Under the pieces are notes generated by a model. The model saw only the letters and a list, made by a program, of their open reading frames with translations, did no database searches and was not told where the DNA came from. From positions 4,998,501-5,062,500 of the forward strand of contig NZ_CP063832.1 in NCBI RefSeq assembly GCF_023277925.1: DNA of 64,000 nt, given 5' to 3'. The position numbers and the translations under genes were made by a program. Numbering within the stretch: the first letter of the stretch is position 1; every line of letters starts with the position of its first letter. Source of the DNA: Pseudomonas entomophila. GTDB lineage: Bacteria > Pseudomonadota > Gammaproteobacteria > Pseudomonadales > Pseudomonadaceae. Below are positions 8,913-18,323 of this stretch, piece by piece.

Positions 8913-9611
8913 TCAGCCTGGGCGGGCGGGGCGCAGGCACGACCACCAGAATACCCAGCCGAGGATCTCCAGGCGCTGTGCCCGGCGTTGGTAGGCGGTA
9001 TAGCGCTCGGTCGGGTGGTTGAGGCGGTCGTGGCTGTGCAGGCACAGGGTACCGTGGCGGCCAAGGGTGAGCTGGTGCACGCGCAGCTTGCCATTGTGCA
9101 GCAGTGCATAGCATTCACCCTCGACGACACGGGTGAAGCTGCGGTCGACGGCCAGCAATGTGCCTTGTGGCAGGTAGGGGGCCATGTTGCTTGCCGGCAT
9201 GCCGATGCAGAACGCGTGTTGCGGGGCCACGCGGATACAGTCGAGCGCTTCCCTGGGGATTGGCTGATGAAGGCCCGGCACGGCCGCGAGGCCACTTTCG
9301 TGGGGGCGATAAAGGGGGAGTGGCACACACTCCGTGCCCAAGGCCAGCAATGGCATGGGTGGTTCCTCGCGGGGCCTGGGCGGACGGGGTGGCGTGAAAG
9401 GGCCCGGGTGTTTTGGTCCTTCGCCGCTACGCAGCCAGCCGGGGTGCACGCAGAACAACCCGGCGATTTCCTCGACGCGCGCCTGGGGCACGCCGCGCTT
9501 GAGCCAGTTGTTGACGTGCTGGGGGGTGACCTTGCGTTGGGCGGCAAAGTCCGAAGGGGTCAGGTCGCACTCCTGCAGGAGGGCTTTGAGGCGGTCGCCG
9601 GAAGTGTTCAT
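8913..9611 (-). CDS. XRE/S24-type transcriptional regulator (232 aa)
   Basis: An N-terminal helix-turn-helix (residues about 7-60, containing PSDFAAQRKVTPQHVNNWL) is joined by a proline-rich linker (about 70-85) to a LexA/CI-like S24 domain. The S24 part has the serine loop MPASNMAPYLPQGTLLAV. At the place of the catalytic lysine (usual xVKRL pattern) the sequence is RVHQL, so self-cleavage is doubtful. Phage-type repressors of this family bind operators near their own gene. An imperfect operator-like inverted repeat, AAATC-TC-GATTT at 9678-9689, lies about 67 bases upstream of the start and may be self-bound. Its neighbours give no target; it is transcribed away from the LuxE/LuxC-like cassette's end and lies downstream of ppa. 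Confidence 0.8.
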   Translation of the reverse strand: MNTSGDRLKALLQECDLTPSDFAAQRKVTPQHVNNWLKRGVPQARVEEIAGLFCVHPGWLRSGEGPKHPGPFTPPRPPRPREEPPMPLLALGTECVPLPLYRPHESGLAAVPGLHQPIPREALDCIRVAPQHAFCIGMPASNMAPYLPQGTLLAVDRSFTRVVEGECYALLHNGKLRVHQLTLGRHGTLCLHSHDRLNHPTERYTAYQRRAQRLEILGWVFWWSCLRPARPG

Positions 9612-9733
9612 GGGGGCGAGTCTATCGCCCTGATAAATATGTGGAAATAAACCAGATGTCGACGAGATCTGTAGGGTAAATCTCGATTTGCAGGAGATTG
9701 CCTAGGGCCTTGTAGGGCATTTCTTGCGGACAC

Positions 9734-9757
9734 AAAAAAGCCCTGCCGAAGCAGGGC
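9734..9757 (-). terminator. Intrinsic terminator of ppa
   Basis: On the minus strand GCCCTGC-TTCG-GCAGGGC is followed by six T residues (9734-9739). The stem arms are 9751-9757 and 9740-9746, with a stable UUCG tetraloop. It starts 15 bases after the ppa stop codon. Confidence 0.9.
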
Positions 9758-9771
9758 TTCTTCCGTCAGCC

Positions 9772-10299
9772 TCAGCCTTTGTAGGCAGCAACCGACTTGG
9801 TGATCGCGGCACGGGCGGCGTCGGCGCCTTCCCAGCCTTCGATCTTGACCCACTTGCCCTTCTCGAGATCCTTGTAGTTCGCGAAGAAGTGCTCGATCTG
9901 CTGGATCAGCAGGGCTGGCAGGTCGGTGTATTCCTTCACGTCGACGTACAGCTGGCTCAGCTTGTCGTGAGGCACGGCGATGACCTTGGCGTCGCCGCCG
10001 CCGTCGTCGGTCATGTTCAGCACGCCGACCGGACGGGCACGGATCACCGAGCCTGGGGCGACCGGGTACGGGGTGACGACCAGCACGTCCAGCGGATCAC
10101 CGTCGTCAGCCAAGGTGTTGGGGATGAAACCGTAGTTGGCCGGGTAGAACATCGGGGTGGCCATGAAGCGGTCGACGAACAGGGTGTCGCTGTCCTTGTC
10201 GATTTCGTACTTGATCGGCGCGTGGTTGGCCGGGATCTCGATAGCGACGTAGATGTCGTTCGGCAGGTCTTTGCCGGCTGGAATCTTGCTGTAGCTCAT
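9772..10299 (-). CDS. ppa: Inorganic pyrophosphatase (175 aa)
   Basis: This is a family I soluble pyrophosphatase that hydrolyses pyrophosphate to two phosphates in the cytoplasm, pulling biosynthetic reactions forward. The acidic metal-binding motif [16 protein letters not shown] is near residue 67, after the [20 protein letters not shown] stretch typical of the family. The length is exactly that usual for proteobacterial PPases. It stands alone, with a strong terminator immediately downstream. It is a conserved housekeeping gene, present in the same neighbourhood as mpl and the ethanolamine genes in Pseudomonas (recalled). Confidence 0.97.
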
Positions 10300-10392
10300 T
10301 GGGCAATGCCCCCGTGTTTGATCAAAAAAGTGGCGGCGATTATAGGCACATTCCCACAGTGGGTGCCACGCCCGGCCAGATGTGCGGGGCGA

Positions 10393-11208
10393 TCAGGCAG
10401 GGTGCTCACGGTAATCCGGGTGTTCGGCTTGCAGCAGGGCCAGGCGCGTCAGTGGGTCCTGGCGGTAGAACAGCGCCAACTGCTGGTAGACCGCTGGAAA
10501 GGCCTGGTGCAGCAGGTCGGGGGCGCTGAAGAAGTACTCGCTGGTGACGGCGAAGAACTCTGCCGGGTTTTCCGCGGCGTAGGGGTCGATGGCGGTCTGC
10601 GTGTCGGGGTTCTGGTCGAGCTGGCGGTTCATGCCGTCGTAGGCCTGCTGCATGGCCAGGGCCCAGTCTTCCACGCGCATGCCGTTGTGCAGCGGTGGCA
10701 GGCCATTGGCGTCGCCGTTGAGCATGTCGAGCTTGTGCGCCAGTTCGTGGATGACCAGGTTGTAGGCTTCCCAGCCCCCGCTGGCCAGTACCCCGGGCCA
10801 GGCCAGGATCACCGGCCCCTGTTGCCAGGCCTCGCCACTGTGCTCGGCGTCCCACACGTGTTCCACGCCGCTGGCGTCGCGATGGCGCTGGGGGCTGAGA
10901 AAGTCGTCGGGGTAGAGGATGATCTCGTGGAAGCCCTGGTACCAGTTCAGCTCGCCCAGGTGCAGCAGCGGCAATTGGGCCTGGGCGGCGAGGAACAGGC
11001 GCTGCTCGTCGTCCAGTTCGACGCCGGGCAGGGTGGTCAGGTGCTTGTCGTGCAGGAACAGCACGCAGGCCTCACGCAGCCAGCGGTCTTCCTCGTCGCT
11101 GATGCCATCGAGCAGTGGCAGGCGATCACGGATCACCTGCCATAGCTGATCGTCGACCGGGTAGCGGGCCAGGGTGCGGCGGCGCCGCCAGGCGCTGAAC
11201 GACCACAT
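10393..11208 (-). CDS. mtfA: Zinc-dependent peptidase of the MtfA family (271 aa)
   Basis: The zinc-binding motif HELAHKLDMLNGDANG begins at residue 154 (His154, Glu155, His158), as in MtfA, the peptidase that in E. coli binds and inactivates the glucose-PTS repressor Mlc/DgsA. The length and the N-terminal LPLLDGISDEEDRWLREA region fit the family. Pseudomonas lacks the same glucose PTS control, so the substrate here is unknown. It lies 7 bases downstream of the DedA gene on the same strand and is probably in one operon with it. Confidence 0.88.
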   Translation of the reverse strand: MWSFSAWRRRRTLARYPVDDQLWQVIRDRLPLLDGISDEEDRWLREACVLFLHDKHLTTLPGVELDDEQRLFLAAQAQLPLLHLGELNWYQGFHEIILYPDDFLSPQRHRDASGVEHVWDAEHSGEAWQQGPVILAWPGVLASGGWEAYNLVIHELAHKLDMLNGDANGLPPLHNGMRVEDWALAMQQAYDGMNRQLDQNPDTQTAIDPYAAENPAEFFAVTSEYFFSAPDLLHQAFPAVYQQLALFYRQDPLTRLALLQAEHPDYREHPA

Positions 11209-11215
11209 GCCGCGA

Positions 11216-11863
11216 TCAGTGGGCCTTGGCCGCGCGGCTGAACCGGCCGCGCAGCAGGCCGAGAAGCATCGGCACCAGCGACAGGACGATGATGCCGACC
11301 ACCATCAGCGACAGGTGCTGCTTGATGAATGGCACGTTGCCGAAGAAGTAGCCCAAGGTGACCAGGCCACCGACCCACAGCAGCGAGCCGGCCACGCTGA
11401 AGGCCAGGAAGCGTGGGTAGTGCATGTGGGCGATGCCAGCGACGAACGGCGCGAAAGTGCGCAGGATGGGCAGGAAGCGCGCCAGAGTGACGGTCTTGCC
11501 GCCGTGGCGTGCGTAGAACTCGTGGGTGCGTTGCAGGTAGTCCTGGCGGAAGATCTTCGACTTCGGGTTGCGGAACAGGCGTTCACCTGCCGTGCGCCCG
11601 ATCACGTAGTTGGTGCTGTCCCCCAGTATGGCCGCAGCCATCAGCAGGCCCGCCAGCAGCACTGGGTCCATGCCACCTCCCGCGGCCACGGCGCCGGCGA
11701 TGAACAGCAGCGAGTCGCCGGGCAGGAAGGGCATCACCACCAGGCCGGTTTCGCAGAAGATCACGGTGAAGAGGATGGCGTAGATCCATGGACCGTAGTT
11801 GGTGACCAGCAGGTCGAGATAGGCATCGAGATGCAGGATAAGGTCCAGCGGGTTGAAGTCCAT
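11216..11863 (-). CDS. DedA-family inner-membrane protein (215 aa)
   Basis: This is a polytopic membrane protein of the DedA/VTT family, whose members act as lipid (undecaprenyl phosphate or phospholipid) translocases or affect membrane homeostasis. The family signature E-T-G-L-V-V-x-P-F-L-P-G-D-S is present near residue 38, followed by NYVIGRTAGERLF and GGKTVTLARFLPILRTFAPF, whose arginines are the conserved functional ones. Several hydrophobic segments are evident. The ATG at 11863 (MDFNPLDLIL) gives the usual N-terminus; an in-frame start further upstream would add 32 hydrophilic residues not expected in the family. It precedes mtfA by 7 bases. Confidence 0.9.
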   Translation of the reverse strand: MDFNPLDLILHLDAYLDLLVTNYGPWIYAILFTVIFCETGLVVMPFLPGDSLLFIAGAVAAGGGMDPVLLAGLLMAAAILGDSTNYVIGRTAGERLFRNPKSKIFRQDYLQRTHEFYARHGGKTVTLARFLPILRTFAPFVAGIAHMHYPRFLAFSVAGSLLWVGGLVTLGYFFGNVPFIKQHLSLMVVGIIVLSLVPMLLGLLRGRFSRAAKAH

Positions 11864-12028
11864 GTACAGCACCTGTGTTCTTGACCCGCTTCTACGGGCG
11901 CGCGATGACGGAGAGCGTTCTGGGTGTGGAGGGTTTACCTGCGGAAGGTAACTTTTCACACATGACAGGAAGGGGATTATACGGCGAAGTCGCGGTTATG
12001 CCCGGAGAGTTTGTAGCGGGGGGTTACC

Positions 12029-12099
12029 GTAGGGGCGGCTTCAGCCACGATGCAGGCAACGCGGTCTTTGCGGGTGATCGCGGCTGAAGCGGCTCCTAC
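12029..12099. repeat. Paired REP element
   Basis: GTAGGGGCGGCTTCAGCC (from 12029) and the inverse GGCTGAAGCGGCTCCTAC (to 12099) face each other across about 28 bases. Each half is a REP palindrome of the P. putida kind. It lies between the DedA gene and the downstream-facing acetyltransferase stop, so it may protect or terminate the acetyltransferase transcript. Confidence 0.85.
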
Positions 12100-12121
12100 A
12101 GAGTCAAGAAATGGCAGGGCT

Positions 12122-12580
12122 TCAATCCAGGCTGATCGGCAGTATGTAGTTGTCGAACTCGGTATCTTTGCGAAAGCCCATGGACTCGTAGGTTTTCTTC
12201 GCCACCTCGTTGTCGCTGCTGGTGGCCACGCGCATGCGCACGGCGTTGGTCTCTTTGGCCATTTTCTTGGCTTCGCGCATCAGGCGGTCGGCCACCAGCA
12301 TGCGCCGCGAGTCTTCGGCCACGTAGATATCGTTGAGAATCCACACGCGCTTGAGTGATAGCGATGAGTAGCTCGGATAGAGCTGGCAGAAGCCCAGCAG
12401 ACGGTCGTCGGCGTCATCCGGCAGGGCCAGGTAGATGATCGATTCACTGCGCATGAGGCGCTTTTCGAGGAACTTGCGCGAGCTGTCCGGGTAAGGCAGC
12501 TGCCCATAGAACTCACGGTATTTCACGAACAGCGGAGTGAGCAGGTCGAGGTGCTCGAGGGTTGCCTTGATGATGCGCAT
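12122..12580 (-). CDS. GNAT-family acetyltransferase (152 aa)
   Basis: A single GNAT domain spans the whole protein. Motif A is recognisable as IYVAEDSRRMLVADRLMREA near residues 87-106, although the usual Q/RxxGxG/A loop is replaced by SRRMLV; the C-terminal GFRKDTEFDNYIL matches the GNAT end motif GFxxxxxxxxY. The enzyme probably acetylates a small amine or a protein N-terminus from acetyl-CoA. The substrate cannot be inferred. It is separated from eutC by about 108 bases containing an inverted repeat, so it is likely its own unit. Confidence 0.8.
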   Translation of the reverse strand: MRIIKATLEHLDLLTPLFVKYREFYGQLPYPDSSRKFLEKRLMRSESIIYLALPDDADDRLLGFCQLYPSYSSLSLKRVWILNDIYVAEDSRRMLVADRLMREAKKMAKETNAVRMRVATSSDNEVAKKTYESMGFRKDTEFDNYILPISLD

Positions 12581-12610
12581 GTGCGGGCCTCTGAGTCCAT
12601 GTGGGTGTAC

Positions 12611-12672
12611 GGCGGATTGCCAGCTGCGTCAGATCGCATGCTGCCTAATGCAGGGTAGAAGCGCAATCCGCC
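12611..12672. repeat. Inverted repeat downstream of eutC, possible terminator
   Basis: GGCGGATTGC (12611-12620) and GCAATCCGCC (12663-12672) form a perfect 10-bp inverted repeat with a 42-base loop that itself contains GCATGC. It starts 17 bases after the eutC stop codon on the minus strand. There is no U-tract, so termination or mRNA 3'-end stabilisation is inferred. Confidence 0.55.
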
Positions 12673-12688
12673 TTCCATGACATGTTTC

Positions 12689-13507
12689 TTACCCTTCGCC
12701 GAGTAAGAAATTTCCGCTTTTGGTGCCGGCGTTATCGCTATCGAGACTGTGGACCTCCGCTTCGTCCTTGAGGTTCACCCCCGAAAGCTGGCGCCGACAG
12801 GCTTCACGCATCAAGTACAGCAGGCGATGGGCGGCCATGCCATAGCTCAGGCCCTCCAGGCGCACGTTGGAAATGCAGTTGCGGTAAGCGTCGGTGAGGC
12901 CGACCTTGGGCGCGTAGGTGAAGTACAGCCCGAGGCTGTCGGGGGAGCTCAGGCCCGGGCGTTCGCCGATCAGCATCACGGTCATGCGCGCGCCCAGCAA
13001 TTCGCCCACTTCGTCGGCCACCGCCACGCGGCCCTGCTCCACCAGCACCACTGGGGCGCTGCTCCAGCCGTCGGCGGCGGCCTGCTCCTCGAAGCGGCTC
13101 AGGAAGGGTAGCGTGTGGCGGTGCACGGCCAGGGCGGAGAGCCCGTCGGCGACGACGATGGCCAGGTCCACCCCGCCAGGATTGGCCTGGGCATGTTCGC
13201 GCAGGCGCTGGGCGGAGTCTTCGTGCAGGCGCCGCCCCAGGTCGGGGCGTTGCAGGTACTGGTGGCGGTCATTGGCGGCGCTGTGCAGCAGCAGGCTGTC
13301 GCGGCCGCGCTCGCTGAGCTGCTGGCGCAGGCCGGCGTGGTCGAAGGGCAGGTGCACGGCGTCGCGGGCCTGGGCATGGGCGTACTGGAAGTCCAGCTGG
13401 GCGCCGGTGGGCAGGCTGATACCGGTGCGCCCCAGGGCGATGCGCGCGGGGGTGAGGTTGCGCAGCGCCAGCCAGGGGTTGTCCGGGGTGGGGGTGTGTC
13501 GATCCAT
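12689..13507 (-). CDS. eutC: Ethanolamine ammonia-lyase small subunit (272 aa)
   Basis: This is the light chain of the adenosylcobalamin-dependent enzyme that converts ethanolamine to acetaldehyde and ammonia. Recognisable segments are [20 protein letters not shown] at the N-terminus, [14 protein letters not shown] near residue 126, [20 protein letters not shown], and [19 protein letters not shown] near the C-terminus. It is slightly shorter than enterobacterial EutC (about 295 aa), as in other pseudomonads. The start at 13507 is chosen because AGAGG lies directly upstream; the GTG 6 bases earlier overlaps this ribosome site. It follows eutB by 8 bases in the same operon. Confidence 0.95.
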   Translation of the reverse strand: MDRHTPTPDNPWLALRNLTPARIALGRTGISLPTGAQLDFQYAHAQARDAVHLPFDHAGLRQQLSERGRDSLLLHSAANDRHQYLQRPDLGRRLHEDSAQRLREHAQANPGGVDLAIVVADGLSALAVHRHTLPFLSRFEEQAAADGWSSAPVVLVEQGRVAVADEVGELLGARMTVMLIGERPGLSSPDSLGLYFTYAPKVGLTDAYRNCISNVRLEGLSYGMAAHRLLYLMREACRRQLSGVNLKDEAEVHSLDSDNAGTKSGNFLLGEG

Positions 13508-13515
13508 GGTCACCT

Positions 13516-14910
13516 CTAGGCCAGGTGCGCCAGTGCGTGGCGGAAGGCCGGTGGCAGGTTGTCGCCGAACAGCACGCGGCCATCGGCCTGGGTGAAGATG
13601 CCGGTGCGCGCCAGCCAGGCCTCGAATTCCGGCCCGGGCTTCAGGCCCAGGGTCTGGCGGGCGTAGAGCGCGTCGTGGAACGACGTGGTCTGGTAGTTGA
13701 GCATGATGTCGTCGGAGCCGGGGATACCCATGATGAAGTTGATCCCGGCCACGCCCAGCAGGGTCAGCAGGGTGTCCATGTCGTCCTGGTCGGCTTCGGC
13801 GTGGTTGGTGTAGCAGATGTCGCAGCCCATCGGCACGCCCAGCAGCTTGCCGCAGAAGTGGTCCTCGAGGCCGGCGCGGATGATCTGTTTACCGTTGTAC
13901 AGGTATTCCGGGCCGATGAAGCCGACCACGGTGTTGACCAGGAACGGCTTGAAGTGGCGGGCCACGGCGTAGGCACGGGTCTCGCAGGTCTGTTGGTCGA
14001 CGCCATGATGAGCGTTGGCCGACAGGGCGCTGCCCTGACCGGTCTCGAAGTACATCAGGTTTTGCCCGACCGTGCCGCGCTTGAGCGACAGGCCGGCCTC
14101 GTAGCCTTCCTGCAGTACGTTGAGGTTGATGCCGAAGCTGGCGTTGGCCGCTTCGGTGCCGGCGATGGACTGGAACACCAGGTCCAGCGGCACGCCACGG
14201 TTGATCGCCTCGATCGAGGTGGTGACGTGGGTGAGCACGCAGGCTTGGGTGGGGATCTGGTAGCGCTGGATGATGGCGTCGAGCATCTCCAGCAGGGCGC
14301 AGATCGAGGCGATGCTGTCGGTGGCCGGGTTGATGCCGATCATGGCGTCGCCGTTGCCGTAGAGCAGGCCGTCGAGGATGCTGGCGGCGATGCCGGCAGG
14401 TTCGTCGGTGGGGTGGTTGGGCTGCAGGCGAGTCGACAGCCGGCCGCGTAGGCCCATGGTGCCGCGGAACTGGGTGACCACGCGGATCTTCTGCGCCACC
14501 AGCACCAGGTCCTGCACGCGCATGATCTTCGACACCGCCGCCGCCATTTCCGGCGTCAGGCCCGGCGCCAGGGCCCGCAGGCTGTGTTCGTCGGCTTGCT
14601 CGCCCAGCAGCCAGTCGCGCAGGCCGCCGACGGTCAGGTGGCTGACCGGGGCGAAGGCGTGTTTGTCGTGGGTGTCGATGATCAGCCGGGTGACTTCGTC
14701 TTGTTCGTAGGGGATCAGCGCTTCGTTGAGGAAGTGCGTGAGCGGGATATCGGCCAGGGCCATCTGCGCCGCGACCCGTTCGCCATCGTTGCTGGCGGCG
14801 ACGCCCGCCAGGTAGTCGCCCGAGCGCGCCGGGCTGGCCTTGGCCATGACCTCTTTGAGGCTATCGAAACGGTAGATCTGGTGACCCACCGTGTGTACGA
14901 AACGTGCCAT
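13516..14910 (-). CDS. eutB: Ethanolamine ammonia-lyase large subunit (464 aa)
   Basis: This is the catalytic heavy chain that binds ethanolamine and the cobalamin cofactor together with EutC. Typical motifs are [20 protein letters not shown] at the N-terminus, [16 protein letters not shown] sequence near residue 155, [33 protein letters not shown] and [19 protein letters not shown]. The length is as expected for EutB. The ATG at 14910 gives the family N-terminus MARFVHTVG. It sits between the permease and eutC; no reactivase gene eutA and no microcompartment genes are adjacent. Confidence 0.97.
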   Translation of the reverse strand: MARFVHTVGHQIYRFDSLKEVMAKASPARSGDYLAGVAASNDGERVAAQMALADIPLTHFLNEALIPYEQDEVTRLIIDTHDKHAFAPVSHLTVGGLRDWLLGEQADEHSLRALAPGLTPEMAAAVSKIMRVQDLVLVAQKIRVVTQFRGTMGLRGRLSTRLQPNHPTDEPAGIAASILDGLLYGNGDAMIGINPATDSIASICALLEMLDAIIQRYQIPTQACVLTHVTTSIEAINRGVPLDLVFQSIAGTEAANASFGINLNVLQEGYEAGLSLKRGTVGQNLMYFETGQGSALSANAHHGVDQQTCETRAYAVARHFKPFLVNTVVGFIGPEYLYNGKQIIRAGLEDHFCGKLLGVPMGCDICYTNHAEADQDDMDTLLTLLGVAGINFIMGIPGSDDIMLNYQTTSFHDALYARQTLGLKPGPEFEAWLARTGIFTQADGRVLFGDNLPPAFRHALAHLA

Positions 14911-14959
14911 ACAGAATCTCCAGGGCGCCGCAGGGCTTGCCTGCGGCGTGGGTCGGCGC

Positions 14960-16417
14960 TCAGTGCAGGGCCTCTTCGGCCTTCTGGATCGCGGCGAATT
15001 CCTCTTCGGGCGTCCCGGCCACCAAGTGATGGCGGCTGTAGAAAGCAAAGTAGGCAATCAATACGGCATAGATCAAGGCGGCGCCGATCACCACCCGTGG
15101 ATCGACCAGGAAGCCGGCGACCACCGCGATGCACGCCAGCACCAGGGCTACGCCCGAGGTCAAGATGCCACCTGGGGTGCGATACGGGCGTTCCATTTTC
15201 GGCCGGCGGATGCGCAGGGTGATGTGCGCGGCCATCATCAGCACGTAGGACAGCGTCGCGCCAAACACCGCCACCAGGATCAGCAGGTCGCCCTGGCCGG
15301 TCAGCGACAGGGCGAAACCGATGATCCCCGGGATCACCAGGGCCAGCACCGGCGCCTTGCTCTTGTTGGTTTCCGACAGCTTGCGCGGCAGGTAGCCAGC
15401 ACGGGAAAGGGCGAAGATCTGCCGCGAATAGGCATAGATGATCGAGAAAAAGCTGGCGATCAGGCCGGCTAGGCCCACCAGGTTGACGAAACCGCCCATC
15501 CAGGTGGAACCGCCATAGGCTTTGGACAGTGCCTCGACCAGCGGGTTGCCCGAGGCCTTGAGTGCGTCGGCGCCGGCGCCGCCGGGGCCGACCACCAGGA
15601 TCAGCAGGGCGAAGGCCAGCAGCACCAGCATCGCGCCGATCAGGCCGCGGGGCAGGTCGCGCTTGGGGTTCTTGGTTTCTTCGGCGGCCAGCGGCACACC
15701 TTCGACGGCGAGGAAGAACCAGATCGCATAGGGTATCGCCGCCCACACGCCGACATAGCCGAACGGCAGGAAGCTGCTTGCACCCACGGCGTCGGTCTTG
15801 GCGATGTCGAACAGGTTGGCTGCATCGAAATGGGGCACCATGCCGATCAGGAACACCGCCAGGGCGATGGCGGCAATGGCGGTGATGATGAACATCAGTT
15901 TCAGCGCCTCGCCCACCCCGAAGATGTGGATGCCGATGAACACGATGTAGAACGCCAGGTAGATCATCCAGCCGCCGATGCCGAACAGCGACTGGCAGTA
16001 GGCACCGATGAACACGGCGATGGCCGCAGGGGCGATGGCGTACTCGATGAGGATCGCCGTACCAGTGAGGAAGCCACCCCAGGGGCCGAAGGCGCTGCGG
16101 GCGAAGCCGTAGCCACCACCGGCGGTGGGGATCATCGACGACAGCTCCGCCAGGGAGAAGCACATGCACAGGTACATGGTGGCCATCAGCAGGGTGGCGA
16201 GGAACATGCCGCCCCAGCCACCCTGGGCCAGGCCGAAGTTCCAGCCGGCGTAGTCGCCGGAGATCACGTAGGCCACGCCCAGGCCCACCAGCAGGACCCA
16301 GCCGGCGGCGCCTTTTTTCAGTTCACGTTGCTGGAAATAATCCGAGCCGACTTTTTCGAAGTCGACGGAAGAGCTCGCCGGCGTGCTGCCGGAGTGATCG
16401 CTTGGCATGGTGTTCAC
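14960..16417 (-). CDS. eat: Ethanolamine permease, APC superfamily (485 aa)
   Basis: This is a 12-segment amino acid/polyamine/organocation transporter of the inner membrane. It has the substrate-entry motif GGYGFARSAFGPWGGF near residue 106 and WAAIPYAIWFFLAVEGVPLA near residue 230, which matches known ethanolamine permeases. The N-terminal 30 residues are hydrophilic. A sigma-54 promoter sequence lies 33-48 bases upstream of the start, and eutB follows 49 bases downstream, giving an eat-eutB-eutC operon. Substrate assignment rests on context plus family resemblance. Confidence 0.93.
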   Translation of the reverse strand: MNTMPSDHSGSTPASSSVDFEKVGSDYFQQRELKKGAAGWVLLVGLGVAYVISGDYAGWNFGLAQGGWGGMFLATLLMATMYLCMCFSLAELSSMIPTAGGGYGFARSAFGPWGGFLTGTAILIEYAIAPAAIAVFIGAYCQSLFGIGGWMIYLAFYIVFIGIHIFGVGEALKLMFIITAIAAIALAVFLIGMVPHFDAANLFDIAKTDAVGASSFLPFGYVGVWAAIPYAIWFFLAVEGVPLAAEETKNPKRDLPRGLIGAMLVLLAFALLILVVGPGGAGADALKASGNPLVEALSKAYGGSTWMGGFVNLVGLAGLIASFFSIIYAYSRQIFALSRAGYLPRKLSETNKSKAPVLALVIPGIIGFALSLTGQGDLLILVAVFGATLSYVLMMAAHITLRIRRPKMERPYRTPGGILTSGVALVLACIAVVAGFLVDPRVVIGAALIYAVLIAYFAFYSRHHLVAGTPEEEFAAIQKAEEALH

Positions 16418-16449
16418 CTGTTTTTTTCGTTTTTGAGTGGTGAAGGTGT

Positions 16450-16465
16450 TGCAGGATGCGGGCCA
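16450..16465 (-). promoter_or_regulatory. Sigma-54 promoter of the permease-eutBC operon
   Basis: On the minus strand TGGCCCGCATCCTGCA matches the sigma-54 consensus TGGCACGNNNNTTGCW with two mismatches, keeping the essential GG and GC at the right spacing. The start codon of the permease is 33 bases downstream. The nearby sigma-54 activator gene supports it. Confidence 0.75.
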
Positions 16466-16476
16466 GGGGGTGGCGG

Positions 16477-16530
16477 TTCGCCAGCAAGTTGGCTCCTACG
16501 GGAACAGGTAGGAGCCAGCTTGCTGGCGAA
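16477..16530. repeat. Paired REP element between aldehyde dehydrogenase and permease genes
   Basis: TTCGCCAGCAAGTTGGCTCC (from 16477) and GGAGCCAGCTTGCTGGCGAA (to 16530) form 23-base inverted arms with one mismatch and an 8-base centre. It starts 7 bases after the aldehyde dehydrogenase stop and ends 12 bases upstream of the -24 element of the permease promoter, so it may separate the two transcripts. Confidence 0.9.
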
Positions 16531-16536
16531 GGGGGC

Positions 16537-18057
<1,521 letters not shown>

Positions 18058-18104
18058 GGTGTGTCTCCTGGTCGTTGTGATTGTTGCGGAGTGTCAAAGC
18101 GTAG

Positions 18105-18120
18105 AGCAAAGGTCGGGCCA
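18105..18120 (-). promoter_or_regulatory. Sigma-54 promoter of the aldehyde dehydrogenase gene
   Basis: On the minus strand TGGCCCGACCTTTGCT matches TGGCACGNNNNTTGCW with a single mismatch. The GG and GC pairs are correctly spaced and transcription would begin about 37 bases before the ATG at 18057. Confidence 0.85.
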
Positions 18121-18181
18121 GTGCCGTGAGGCCTTTGCAAATCAGTGACTTGGGTCAGTGTCCGGGGCTTGTTTGCGATGC

Positions 18182-18222
18182 TTTGTGCCAGCCCTGGTAC
18201 GGGGCGGGTGACATTTTGTGCC
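18182..18222. promoter_or_regulatory. Possible activator-binding repeats between the divergent genes
   Basis: TTTGTGCC occurs at 18182-18189 and again at 18215-18222, 33 bases apart, about three helical turns. They lie 60-120 bases upstream of the aldehyde dehydrogenase sigma-54 promoter, where enhancer sites for an activator are expected. Each is flanked by GC-rich partly symmetric sequence. The role is inferred from position only. Confidence 0.35.
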
Positions 18223-18323
18223 GTTTCCGGGGCGCCCATGACTTGCTGGTCAGCGCGGCATTGCAATGCGTTCGCGCCTGGAGGATGCTGGCGGGACGAT
18301 CGATCTGCGGAGAACAACAACAC

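Noticed and set aside
8729..9547. Second minus-strand frame over the S24 repressor gene
   Set aside because: Ser/Pro/Arg-rich, overlapping the repressor in another frame, without homology or ribosome site.
18126..18323. Longer N-terminus of the sigma-54 activator from 18126
   Set aside because: It would cover the upstream control region, including the TTTGTGCC repeats; the ATG at 18324 gives a usual start.
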